A stretch of 43,100 bases of DNA from an uncultured Thiodictyon sp. (GTDB lineage: Bacteria > Pseudomonadota > Gammaproteobacteria > Chromatiales > Chromatiaceae): the NCBI RefSeq assembly GCF_903828115.1, contig NZ_CAIKKU010000692.1, forward strand, positions 1-43,100, given 5' to 3'. This document shows positions 33,060 to 40,460 of this stretch, piece by piece (the stretch's first letter is position 1; every line of letters starts with the position of its first letter). The position numbers and the translations under genes were made by a program. Below the pieces are notes generated by a model, which had not been told where the DNA came from, ran no database searches, and saw only the letters and a list, made by a program, of their open reading frames with translations.

Positions 33060-34362
33060 GATTCGCTTCTCCATCACCGCACATGAGATCCAACACTCCC
33101 TCAACGACAGGACCGAAAATCGCTTCCACTTCTCTCGCATCGACGCTTTCGATGCGGTCATGCAACGAGCGCAAGGCCGCGAAACCGCGATGCCAGCGGA
33201 TTGGCCAGGGGTAATGGGGTGCACCCTCGTCGGACTCGTCGAAGCTCCAAGTAGTGCCGACGGCCAACTCACCGGCAGCGACCTCGTCGTAAAGCTCCTC
33301 GGCAAAGACGTTCCAGGAACGTTCACGCAAGCCATCGAAATAGGCGGCCCCGTCCACATCGGGGATCATTGCGCCAACCAACTGCAGGCGTTCGCGAATG
33401 TCACGTACTACACCGGTGGTACGCCAATGCCGGAATAGGATTCGATAACCTGACCAAGTCTGATCGCCGTCAATGGCGCAGAGCAAGATCAGGTTCGCGC
33501 CGAGATCGGTTACGCAGGCCGACGCCACCTCGTCGATTCCGGCGCGGGAATCGATCAGGACCACGTCAGGCGTCCAGCGTGCTTGCAGTGCATCGAGCAG
33601 ACGTTGCAGTCGTTGCGACCAGGACTCACGCCGACCATCGTTCGCGACCTTCGGCATCCAGGCACGACCGAGTTTCGCCACATACTCGCCGGGGTCTGCA
33701 CCATGTGCCGGCACCACATAGATCTCGCCATCGTGAGACAGGGTACTGGTGGCAGCCATTTCATCAAACACGGCATCCCCGTTCTCCACCAAGTCTTCCA
33801 CCAGCCAGTCGACGATACCGAAGGTAGGCCGGCGCTCATCCGGCAGCAAGGAGGACGACAGTCCAGGCGACTCTAAATCCAGGTCGAGCACCAAGACCCG
33901 CTTGCCCCGCTCGGCCAGGGCCCAGGCCGATGCGGCCAAGGCCGTCGATCGACCAACGCCGCCCTTGATCGAGAAGAATACGGTTCGCGGAATTCCTTTC
34001 GTTTCAGGAACGATCGACGACCAGTTCCCTTCGGTGGCAAGGCGATCGATCACCGACACATCCTTGACGCCATCGAGCGGAAAATGCGGAGCCCCCGCTA
34101 TCATCGCGTCGATTTTTTCCTCGAACAGCACGGCTCGGTCCGGCGCGAAGGCATGCGGGTCGAGTCTGTCGTGCATCTCACGCGTGATCGCGTCGAGCGC
34201 CGTCAGCGCTGCTGCGTCTTCCTGCCATGTTTCCGCAACGATGAGCCGCACTCGACCATTCAGGTCGCGATTGACGATCATCGGTGCCATCCGTTTCACA
34301 TTTTCCGCGTGTTTGCGAAAGATGATGCTGATTTCCGGAAGGACACGGTCGAAGGTGCTCAT
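33052..34362 (-). CDS. ParA/MinD-like ATPase with KGGVGR variant P-loop
   Basis: The 436-aa protein has a 120-residue N-terminal domain of unknown type and then a deviant Walker A VFFSIKGGVGRSTALAASAW (KGGVGRST at 133-140). Next are RGKRVLVLDLDLESPGLSSS (switch I/A' region, about 152-171) and PDVVLIDSRAGIDEVAS (Walker B/switch II, about 272-290), the hallmarks of SIMIBI-class ParA/MinD/Soj ATPases. ParA proteins normally read KGGVGKT; here Arg replaces the P-loop Lys while the deviant signature Lys is kept, a variant seen in annotated conflict-type ATPases. The ATG overlaps the stop of the upstream 143-aa gene (ATGA), and its stop overlaps the next ATPase. There is no ParB and no parS-like site, so plasmid partition is unlikely. 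Confidence 0.88.
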   Translation of the reverse strand: MSTFDRVLPEISIIFRKHAENVKRMAPMIVNRDLNGRVRLIVAETWQEDAAALTALDAITREMHDRLDPHAFAPDRAVLFEEKIDAMIAGAPHFPLDGVKDVSVIDRLATEGNWSSIVPETKGIPRTVFFSIKGGVGRSTALAASAWALAERGKRVLVLDLDLESPGLSSSLLPDERRPTFGIVDWLVEDLVENGDAVFDEMAATSTLSHDGEIYVVPAHGADPGEYVAKLGRAWMPKVANDGRRESWSQRLQRLLDALQARWTPDVVLIDSRAGIDEVASACVTDLGANLILLCAIDGDQTWSGYRILFRHWRTTGVVRDIRERLQLVGAMIPDVDGAAYFDGLRERSWNVFAEELYDEVAAGELAVGTTWSFDESDEGAPHYPWPIRWHRGFAALRSLHDRIESVDAREVEAIFGPVVEGVLDLMCGDGEANHA

Positions 34363-34790
34363 AGCAAACCCTCCACCGTGGCTTTCTTTATCAATGCGCT
34401 TACCATGCTTGCGCCATCACGATGCGGCTTCACGCCCGTTTCGTTGAAATCCCTTTGGTGTGCGTAGCGCTGGGCAACGTCCCAATCAAGAAAAGGGTTT
34501 GTCGCCGGCAAGCCATAACTCGCGCCTTGGTGATGCTTTGAGCGATAGGATTCGTAGCGGTCCCATGCATTGGTCTTCTTTTTGGTCTCCATCACATGGA
34601 CCCAATTCTTCCCGTCCTGGGGGGTGCCGCCTGGAGCGAAGTCCATGCCGAAGGCATGCATCAATCGCTTCAAGCCACATTCGGCAGCGATCCCGTAAAG
34701 GTGGTCGGCATTGGCGAGGCGCCCGGCGCTGAAAAGCTGTTCGGCGTCCTCCCAGTGGCGGTGGTGTGCGTCGAGATAGTCAGCGTTCAT
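34359..34790 (-). CDS. Small HEPN-like protein of the KGGVGR cassette (first gene)
   Basis: ATG at 34790 with AGG upstream gives 143 aa. The N-terminal half (HHRHWEDAEQLFSAGRLANA then DHLYGIAAECGLKRLMHAFG) is a helical pair like HEPN domains. It contains R-x5-H (RLANADH), which would satisfy the Rx4-6H RNase pattern, although its position near the N-terminus is unusual. The second half has WDRYESYRSKHH and a conserved-looking NPFLDWDVAQRYAHQRDFN. Identification as HEPN is inference from pattern, not from an alignment. It is the first gene of a three-gene operon with 4- and 8-base overlaps and would be the likely effector or adaptor. Confidence 0.65.
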   Translation of the reverse strand: MNADYLDAHHRHWEDAEQLFSAGRLANADHLYGIAAECGLKRLMHAFGMDFAPGGTPQDGKNWVHVMETKKKTNAWDRYESYRSKHHQGASYGLPATNPFLDWDVAQRYAHQRDFNETGVKPHRDGASMVSALIKKATVEGLL

Positions 34791-34824
34791 CGGATTACCT
34801 GATTGTTCGGCGTGGCCGTTTATC

Positions 34825-34844
34825 GTCCAAGGCTGAAGCCTTGG
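34825..34844. repeat. Palindrome CCAAGGCTGAAGCCTTGG, copy A
   Basis: GTCCAAGGCTGAAGCCTTGG lies in the short gap between the KGGVGR cassette and the cNMP-binding gene. The same sequence occurs, as an inverted pair, at 37078-37126 beyond the far end of the next two genes. Confidence 0.8.
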
Positions 34845-34903
34845 CAAGCGCTGGAGCCTGGGAGCCGGATGCCGGGGGTTCCCGGACCAACGGTCCCCGG
34901 CGG

Positions 34904-35386
34904 TCAATAGCGTCCGCCGGTCTTCAACAGGTAATTGCGAAGCTCGCTGGTCTCTGAGTTAACGCGCACGAGGTTGGCGTGGGTGATGCGGAACAGGGCG
35001 CGCATGACCTTGTAGACGAGCCATGGATGGGTCTCGACCAGGGACTCGAAGGCGTCGGGTTCCAAGGTCAGCACCTGGCTGTCGCCGACTGAGCGCAGCC
35101 CGGCCTTGCGCGGCGACCCATCGACGAAGGCGCGCGTGCCGGCGCATTCGCCGACGCGCAACTGGTAGATGGTCTCCTCGGTGTCGCCGACGACCTTGAC
35201 GACCTGGATGGCGCCCGCGGCGAGCAGTAACAGGGTACGGTGCTCATCGCCCTCGACGAGCAGCGTCTCACCATCGTGCAGCGTCATGACCCCCATCTGG
35301 TCCGCGAGCACTTGGATCTCGTCCGCGCCGAGTTCAGCCCCGAGCAGTGAGACCTTGAGCGTTTCCGACTTGTCTGCCTGATTCAT
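34904..35386 (-). CDS. Cyclic-nucleotide-binding-domain protein, no DNA-binding domain
   Basis: The 160-aa protein is a single CRP-like cNMP-binding jelly roll: LHDGETLLVEGDEHRTLLLL, AAGAIQVVKVVGDTEETIYQ, LRVGECAGTRAFVDGSPRKA (the phosphate-binding-cassette region, with Gly-Glu present but the R-S of classical cAMP binders replaced), then QVLTLEPDAFESLVETHP and a helical C-terminus (MRALFRITHANLVRVNSETS). It has no helix-turn-helix, so it is a regulatory or partner subunit rather than a transcription factor. It follows the Ycf46-like ATPase gene by 108 bases on the same strand and may regulate it. Ligand binding cannot be decided from sequence alone. Confidence 0.85.
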   Translation of the reverse strand: MNQADKSETLKVSLLGAELGADEIQVLADQMGVMTLHDGETLLVEGDEHRTLLLLAAGAIQVVKVVGDTEETIYQLRVGECAGTRAFVDGSPRKAGLRSVGDSQVLTLEPDAFESLVETHPWLVYKVMRALFRITHANLVRVNSETSELRNYLLKTGGRY

Positions 35387-35494
35387 CGATCGATCACCCC
35401 TGTCTGCTGCGTCAAGAATAGGACGGACGCTTGTCGTCCGCCCGGACCGGGGTCCGCGACCGCGGCCGCGGGCGCCCTCAGTGTAGCGCCACGC

Positions 35495-37003
35495 TCAGTC
35501 GAAACGCACCTTCGGGTTGGCGGAGGCCGGGGTGGCGCGGTCCCAGGCCCAGTCGCGGATGAAGCGGATCTGTTCGTTCATGGACTTGGACAGGGGCACC
35601 AGGCGGCGCGCCTGGACGGCGATGTGCTCGGTGCCGAAGGGGCCGCCGTCGCGCTCGGCGTCGATACGCGCGGCGATCACGATCTGTTCGATCTCGGCAG
35701 CGGTCCAGTCGCGGCTGTCGCGCACCAGGCGCTCCAGGTCAAAGGCAGCCGGGTCGCCGCGATTGTGGCGGATGTGAACGGCGAAGATCGCGGCGCGCTC
35801 CTCGTCGTTGGGCAGATCGAAGAAGAAGACCTCGTCGAAGCGGCCCTTGCGGATCATCTCCGCCGGCAGGGCCTCGATGCGGTTGGCGGTGGCGGCGACG
35901 AAGACCAGCGGCGGCTTCTCCTGCATCCAGGTCAGGAAGGCCGAGAGGATGTGGGAGGCGGCGTCGGCGCGGCCCTCGCCCCCGCCCAGGCCGTTCTCGA
36001 TCTCGTCGATCCACAGCACCGCGGGGGCGACCGATTCGATGGTGCGCAGGGCCTTGTGGAAGGTCGCCTGGGGGTTGCCGTAGAGGTCGGCATAGATCAG
36101 GTTCATGTCCAGCCGGAACAGCGGCACGCGCCAGGCGTGGGCGATCAGCTTGGCGCACAGGCTCTTGCCGCACCCGCTGATGCCCATCAGCAGCAGCCCC
36201 TTGGGCACCGGCAGACCCGCGTCCACGGTGCGCTGATTAAACAGCGGGGCGCGGCGGACGATCCAGTCCTTGAGGACGGTGAGGCCGCCGATACGCTCCG
36301 GGTCCACCAGGTCCGGCACATAGTCGAGGAAGGCGGCACCGCTCACCGCCGCCTTCTTGGCCGCGCCGACCGCGGTCAGCATCGCGTCGCGGGTCAGGCG
36401 CCCGGTCGCCAGGACGCGGTGCATGACATGGCTCACCTCATCGAGTGTGAGCCCCTTCAGGGCCAGGGTCAGTTCGCCCAAGGCATCGTCCGGCAGGGGC
36501 TTAGCCGTATAGCCGACCCACACCGAGCGCACCCGCTCCCCGATCTCATCGACATCGGGCAGGGGCATCTCCAGCAACAGCACACTGGCGCGCAGCGCGG
36601 GCGGGATCAGTACCTCCGGAAAGACCATCAGGAGTGCCCCGCCCGGCCGCCCCATCAGGGCCGCATGGGCGTCGCGCAGCGCCCGTGCCACCTCGGGCCG
36701 CGCAAGGAAGGGGGTCAGGTCATGAAAGAGATAGAAGCCGGGCCCCGGCGCCGCGGCGACCGCCTGGATGGCGGCGACCGGGTCGCGGGTGTCGCTCGCC
36801 GCCGACGGGGCGGCGGGGGCGGCGGACCCGCCGGCCGCGGGCTGCAGTCCCCGGGTGCAGGTCCATGTCCAGCGCGCGCTCCCCGGGGCGACCTCGGCGG
36901 CCAGGCGCCACAACCGCTGCGCGACCCGCACCTCCTCGGCGCAGTGGATGTAGATCAGCGGGTGTCGGCCCTCGATGGCGGCGCGCAGCGGGTCTACAGA
37001 CAC
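35495..37003 (-). CDS. Ycf46-like AAA+ ATPase
   Basis: The 502-aa protein starts with GTG 37003, with AGGAGG 5 bases upstream. The N-terminal domain (about 1-230, beginning LRAAIEGRHPLIYIHCAEE) and the AAA+ module with KGLLLMGISGCGKSLCAKLI (Walker A, about 270), APAVLWIDEIENGLGGGEG (Walker B, about 328), FVAATANRIEALPAEMIRKG and RFDEVFFFDLP (sensor 1 and arginine-finger region) match the Ycf46 family known from plastids, cyanobacteria and many proteobacteria. An Ala/Pro/Gly insert (about 50-75) is specific to this copy. Ycf46 in cyanobacteria has been linked to CO2 uptake and photosynthesis regulation; the role here is unknown. Its neighbours are a coiled-coil protein upstream and a cNMP-domain protein downstream, all on one strand. 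Confidence 0.88.
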   Translation of the reverse strand: MSVDPLRAAIEGRHPLIYIHCAEEVRVAQRLWRLAAEVAPGSARWTWTCTRGLQPAAGGSAAPAAPSAASDTRDPVAAIQAVAAAPGPGFYLFHDLTPFLARPEVARALRDAHAALMGRPGGALLMVFPEVLIPPALRASVLLLEMPLPDVDEIGERVRSVWVGYTAKPLPDDALGELTLALKGLTLDEVSHVMHRVLATGRLTRDAMLTAVGAAKKAAVSGAAFLDYVPDLVDPERIGGLTVLKDWIVRRAPLFNQRTVDAGLPVPKGLLLMGISGCGKSLCAKLIAHAWRVPLFRLDMNLIYADLYGNPQATFHKALRTIESVAPAVLWIDEIENGLGGGEGRADAASHILSAFLTWMQEKPPLVFVAATANRIEALPAEMIRKGRFDEVFFFDLPNDEERAAIFAVHIRHNRGDPAAFDLERLVRDSRDWTAAEIEQIVIAARIDAERDGGPFGTEHIAVQARRLVPLSKSMNEQIRFIRDWAWDRATPASANPKVRFD

Positions 37004-37077
37004 GTCATCCTCCTGTCGAGCGGTTGGCGGATGCGGCGGCCTGGATCATCGTTGCGGCCGGCGCTGCGCAGTTGGCG

Positions 37078-37126
37078 TCCAAGGCTTCAGCCTTGGCCTG
37101 CCGATCCAAGGCTGAAGCCTTGGACT
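37078..37126. repeat. 20-bp perfect inverted repeat, copies B and C of the CCAAGGC palindrome
   Basis: GTCCAAGGCTTCAGCCTTGG (37078-37097) and its exact reverse complement CCAAGGCTGAAGCCTTGGAC (37107-37126) are separated by 9 bases. Each arm is itself a near-palindrome. A third copy lies at 34825-34844, so the two sites bracket the cNMP and Ycf46-like genes. Confidence 0.9.
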
Positions 37127-37173
37127 CCAGCCGGCCAGTGCCGCGGCTGGCCGGAAGCATGGGCCGACGCGGC

Positions 37174-37467
37174 TCAGGCGCCGGCCCCTTCCTCGAGCCG
37201 CTGGACCCGGACCTTCAGGTCCGAGACATCCTCCTCCAGTCGCTCCACATGGTGTGAGTGGAAGCGCTCATGCTTGGCCTGATCCAAGGCAATGCGGCGC
37301 ATGAAGGTACCCAGGTCCTGCAGCCCGATCTCCACGCGCTCCAGCCGGGCCTTGCTTTGATCCAGCCGCGCGTTGGTCTGGTCCAGCCGCTCGTTGAAGT
37401 CCTGACGCATCTCCCGGATGCTGTCGCGGATCTCCCGCAGGATTTCGATGGTGAGGTCGGTGGTCAT
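37174..37467 (-). CDS. Small coiled-coil protein, 97 aa
   Basis: The ATG at 37467 opens a protein dominated by heptad-patterned helix: LTIEILREIRDSIREMRQDF, NERLDQTNARLDQSKARLER and the C-terminal HHVERLEEDVSDLKVRVQRL. The middle repeat (RLDQTNARLDQSKARLERVE) is a seven-residue tandem coiled coil. There is no signal peptide or membrane segment. Short proteins of this kind are common hypothetical genes in Chromatiaceae. It is upstream of the Ycf46-like gene on the same strand, 170 bases away across the palindrome, and might be an oligomerisation partner; that is only a guess. Confidence 0.7.
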   Translation of the reverse strand: MTTDLTIEILREIRDSIREMRQDFNERLDQTNARLDQSKARLERVEIGLQDLGTFMRRIALDQAKHERFHSHHVERLEEDVSDLKVRVQRLEEGAGA

Positions 37468-37538
37468 GGTGTTGGAATCCAGCCTTTGGAATGGTTCACC
37501 AATAAGTCAAATAAGTTCATATGGGAAATGCCTTTCGC

Positions 37539-37640
37539 GTCGTTGTCGTTGTCGTAATCGAGCTTATCGTATCACCCCGGGTTCCCTCGCACGCCGAGTT
37601 GCAGCGATTCTCCGATTACGATTACGACAACGACAACGAC
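37539..37640. repeat. GTTGTC/GACAAC hexamer palindrome, copy 2
   Basis: Left arm 37539-37560 (ending GTCGTTGTCGTAATCG) and right arm 37619-37640 are exact reverse complements over 22 bases, with a 58-base loop holding a second CGATTA unit. The right arm runs on with two more GACAAC units to about 37653. The loop is unrelated to that of copy 1. It lies between the coiled-coil gene and the end of the flavoprotein gene. Confidence 0.85.
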
Positions 37641-37671
37641 AACGACAACGACGGCATCTTGGCGGCACCGC

Positions 37672-38799
37672 TTACCGATACTGCCGCAGATACCACCACT
37701 CGAAGGCGCGCTTCATCCAGTGGAAAATGCGCAGGGCGGGCAGGACGATATTGTGCTTCTCGTTGCGCGCGACCAACATGCCCCGGTCGTTGGCGTCCAC
37801 GATACAGAGCAGTTCCACCCGAAAGGTCTCGGTGGGTTCGCGTCCCTGCAACTCGGCGACCAGGTTGTGGACGGCGGCGCGCGCCTGCAGGTCCGCCATG
37901 TGCGCCTGCTTGGGCATCCAATCCGGCCCCGGAAAACTGCCCGCGTCGCCGGCCACATAGACTCGCGGGAAGCCCGGTACCCGACACTGGGCATCGCCCT
38001 GGAGCAGCCCGCCCGGGGAGCGCGGCAGTTGGGTGTTGTCGAACCAGGTGTCGCCGGTCATGCCAGGCATGAAGATGATCAGGTCCGCGTCGAAGCTGCC
38101 GGCCTCGGTCGTGACCTGGCGCTCGCTGAAGCCCTTGAGCTTGGAGCCCAAGTGGGTCTCGATGTCGAGTCGGGCCATCTCCCGCAACAGGCTGCCGACG
38201 GCCTTGGGGCCCAGGCGGTTGCCGGGCTTGTCGGCCGGGGTGAAGAACACCAGCTTGAAGCGCTCGCGCCGCCCCTCGCGGCGCAACTGGGTGTCCATCC
38301 CGAACAGAAACTCGAAGACGGGCCCGCCCCGCATGGAACTGGGTTCATTGGGGTTGCCGGCGAAGCCCATGGCGATGGTGCCCCCATCCATGGCCCGCAC
38401 CCGGTCGCGGATGGCCTGTGCCGCGGCGATGCCCTCGCAGGGGGTGATGGCGTGCTCGATCCCGGGAAGCTTCTTGATGAAGCGCCCGCCGCTGGCGATG
38501 ATCAGCCCGTCGTTGTCGAGCGGCCGGGCGCTGGTCTCCAGGGTCCGGCCGCCGTTGGTGAGCCCGGTCGCCTCGGCCGCGACGTGAGTGACCCCCATCC
38601 GCTTGAAAAACTGCCTCAAATTGATGCGCAGGTCATCGCCCGTGCGCAGCCCGCTCGGGACCCAGATCAGGCCGGGATAATAGACGAACTCGGGCCGGCG
38701 GCTGACCAGTGTCAGGTCCGCACTCAGGCCCGACTCGCGCAGCCTGGTGACGGCGTTCAAGGCACCGAAACCCGCGCCGACGATGGTGATGCGATGCAT
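37672..38799 (-). CDS. FAD-dependent oxidoreductase, sulfide:quinone reductase-like
   Basis: ATG at 38799 with GGAG upstream gives 375 aa (a longer frame to 38874 would read through the palindrome). The N-terminus is a Rossmann FAD motif (RITIVGAGFGALNAVTRLRE), followed by PEFVYYPGLIWVPSGLRTGD, GLIIASGGRF, ADLIIFMPGM and the second FAD motif RVYVAGDAGSFPGPDWMPKQ. The C-terminal RIFHWMKRAFEWWYLRQY is amphipathic and fits membrane-surface binding. This is the SQR/NDH-2/flavocytochrome c sulfide dehydrogenase superfamily. Three Cys (TPCEG, AQCRV, LLCIV) are present, as in SQRs, but their spacing has not been matched to a named SQR type. In a sulfur oxidiser it would pass electrons from sulfide to quinone; NADH dehydrogenase is an alternative. 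Confidence 0.8.
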   Translation of the reverse strand: MHRITIVGAGFGALNAVTRLRESGLSADLTLVSRRPEFVYYPGLIWVPSGLRTGDDLRINLRQFFKRMGVTHVAAEATGLTNGGRTLETSARPLDNDGLIIASGGRFIKKLPGIEHAITPCEGIAAAQAIRDRVRAMDGGTIAMGFAGNPNEPSSMRGGPVFEFLFGMDTQLRREGRRERFKLVFFTPADKPGNRLGPKAVGSLLREMARLDIETHLGSKLKGFSERQVTTEAGSFDADLIIFMPGMTGDTWFDNTQLPRSPGGLLQGDAQCRVPGFPRVYVAGDAGSFPGPDWMPKQAHMADLQARAAVHNLVAELQGREPTETFRVELLCIVDANDRGMLVARNEKHNIVLPALRIFHWMKRAFEWWYLRQYR

Positions 38800-38819
38800 A
38801 AGCGACTCCGTGGGCGGAT

Positions 38820-38849
38820 GGGACCCGACCGGTGCACCGGTCGGGTCCC
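38820..38849. promoter_or_regulatory. 30-bp perfect palindrome upstream of flavoprotein gene
   Basis: GGGACCCGACCGGTG (38820-38834) is followed directly by its exact reverse complement (38835-38849). It lies 21-50 bases upstream of the flavoprotein start and 65 bases beyond the tesA stop. No T run follows, so an operator or mRNA-leader structure is as likely as a terminator. Confidence 0.6.
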
Positions 38850-38913
38850 CGGATTGTAACGCCTTCCCGGCCACTGAATGCGTGGCGGACGACGCGGTGA
38901 CTGGAACGGCCGA

Positions 38914-39561
38914 TCAGTTGCCCGCCGATGGGTCCGTCACCAGCAGCGGCTCCAGCACCGGCCAGACGTTATCAAGGATGCGCGGTTGGGCCGCCGCGCC
39001 CGGATGGACCCCGTCGGCCTGCATCAGGACGCGGTCCTCGGCCACCCCGGCGAGGAGCCCGGGCACCAGCGGCACCCCCTGGGCCGCCGCCAGGTCCTGG
39101 AACACGGCTTGAAAGGCCTGGTTGTAAGCCGCACCGTAGTTGGGGGGCAATTGGATACCGGTGAGCAGGACCCGGCTGCCGGCCGCCCGCCCCGCCTGGA
39201 TGATCCGGGCCAGATTGTCCCGGACCACCGTCGGCTTCAGACCGCGCAGGCCGTCATTCGCGCCAAGCTCGACGATCAGGATCGCCGGGCGGTGGCGCTT
39301 GAGAAGTTCCGGCAGGCGCGTCAGGCCCCCGGCCGTGGTGTCGCCGGAGAGGCCGGCATTGACCACCCGCCAGTCCAGGCCGCGCTCGCGCAGGCGGCCC
39401 TGGAGCAGGGCGACCCAACCGTCCGCAAGCGCAATCCCATAGGCGGCGCTCAGGCTATCCCCCAGGACCAGGATCACGGGCGGCGCGGCGTCGGCGCGCG
39501 CCGCGGGCGGCAGTCCGAGCACGGACACACTGAGAAAGGCAATCCACAGCAGGCGCATCAT
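38914..39561 (-). CDS. tesA: Arylesterase / acyl-CoA thioesterase I (TAP), SGNH hydrolase
   Basis: The product (215 aa from ATG 39561; ATG 39558 is equally possible) has a signal peptide (LLWIAFLSVSVLGLPPAARA), block I VILVLGDSLSAAYG with catalytic Ser at about 36, block II VVNAGLSGDTTAGG, block III IVELGANDGLRG and block V ADGVHPGAAAQ with the catalytic Asp-x-x-His. This is the periplasmic thioesterase/protease/lysophospholipase L1 (TesA) family. It is divergent from ybbA, as in E. coli and many relatives, and the two start codons overlap. Confidence 0.93.
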   Translation of the reverse strand: MMRLLWIAFLSVSVLGLPPAARADAAPPVILVLGDSLSAAYGIALADGWVALLQGRLRERGLDWRVVNAGLSGDTTAGGLTRLPELLKRHRPAILIVELGANDGLRGLKPTVVRDNLARIIQAGRAAGSRVLLTGIQLPPNYGAAYNQAFQAVFQDLAAAQGVPLVPGLLAGVAEDRVLMQADGVHPGAAAQPRILDNVWPVLEPLLVTDPSAGN

Positions 39562-40249
39562 GACAGTCAATCCGGTCGAAGTCGTAGCCAGGGCCCAGGG
39601 GCTCGGCAAGCATATCAGCGCTCCGAGCGGCGAGTTGACCATTTTGGACGGGCTCGACCTCCAGATCCAGGCCGGTGAGGCGGTGGCCATCCTGGGCGCC
39701 TCCGGCTCCGGCAAGTCGACCCTGCTCGGGCTCCTGGCCGGGCTCGACAGCGCGAGCCGCGGCGCGGTCTGGCTCTGCGGCCGGGACCTGGCGGGGCTGG
39801 ACGAGGACGGGCGGGCGGCGCTGCGCGCCGGGCGCGTCGGCTTCGTGTTCCAGAGTTTCCAACTCCTGCCCACCCTCACCGCCCGCGAGAATGTCCTGCT
39901 CCCGCTGGAGCTCACCGGCAATAGCGACGCCGAGGTGCGCGCCGACGAGGCCCTGGAGCGGGTGGGTCTGACCCCGCGCGCCGGTCACTATCCGCGCCAA
40001 CTCTCCGGCGGGGAACAGCAGCGGGTCGCCATCGCCCGCGCCTATGCCCCGCGCCCGCGGGTCCTGTTCGCGGACGAACCCACCGGCAACCTGGACGAGG
40101 CGACCGGCGAGCACATCATCGACCTGCTGCTCGACCTGCGGCGCGAATCCGGCGCCGCCCTGGTGCTGGTGACCCATGACCCGCGCCTGGCCGAGCGCTG
40201 CGACCGGCGGCTGCGGATGCACGACGGGGCCTTGTCGGCGATGGAGTGA
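39560..40249 (+). CDS. ybbA: ABC transporter ATP-binding protein YbbA
   Basis: The 229-aa ATPase has Walker A AVAILGASGSGKSTLLGLL, Q-loop VFQSFQLLPTLTARENV, signature QLSGGEQQRVAIARA, Walker B VLFADEPTGNLDEATG and H-loop LVLVTHDPRLAERC. It belongs to the MacB/LolD/FtsE group. The neighbour order tesA < > ybbA > permease identifies it as the YbbA-type protein. With YbbP it would form an inner-membrane mechanotransmission-type complex; in E. coli the YbbAP-TesA complex has been linked to release of lipid substrates to TesA. Its start codon overlaps that of tesA. Confidence 0.93.
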   Translation: MTVNPVEVVARAQGLGKHISAPSGELTILDGLDLQIQAGEAVAILGASGSGKSTLLGLLAGLDSASRGAVWLCGRDLAGLDEDGRAALRAGRVGFVFQSFQLLPTLTARENVLLPLELTGNSDAEVRADEALERVGLTPRAGHYPRQLSGGEQQRVAIARAYAPRPRVLFADEPTGNLDEATGEHIIDLLLDLRRESGAALVLVTHDPRLAERCDRRLRMHDGALSAME

Positions 40250-40460
40250 ATCCGGGGAGACTATTAAACACAAACACAATCGTTGTCGTTGTCGTTGTCG
40301 GTGTCGTAATCGGAATCGGAGCAACGATGCAAATTTGGGTGCGAGAAAATCCAGGGCGCGACGATAACCTCGATTACGACAACGACAACGACGCTGCCTA
40401 ATGGCTTATCAGCGAACCGTTCCTCATTGTCCGCAACCGACTCCGCATCAGGTATTCGTT
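40250..40460. repeat. ybbA-ybbP spacer with GTTGTC/GACAAC palindrome, copy 3
   Basis: The palindrome arms are 40281-40312 (GTTGTC units ending GTGTCGTAATCG) and 40371-40393 (CGATTACGACAACGACAACG then ACG), with one mismatch over about 22 bases and a 58-base loop. They fill most of the 211-base gap inside an otherwise usually tight operon. No promoter is evident; GCATCAGG precedes the ybbP start. Confidence 0.8.

Noticed and set aside
33052..34362. Plasmid-type ParA partition gene
   Set aside because: No ParB gene or parS-like repeats nearby; the operon partners and the KGGVGR P-loop point to another role.
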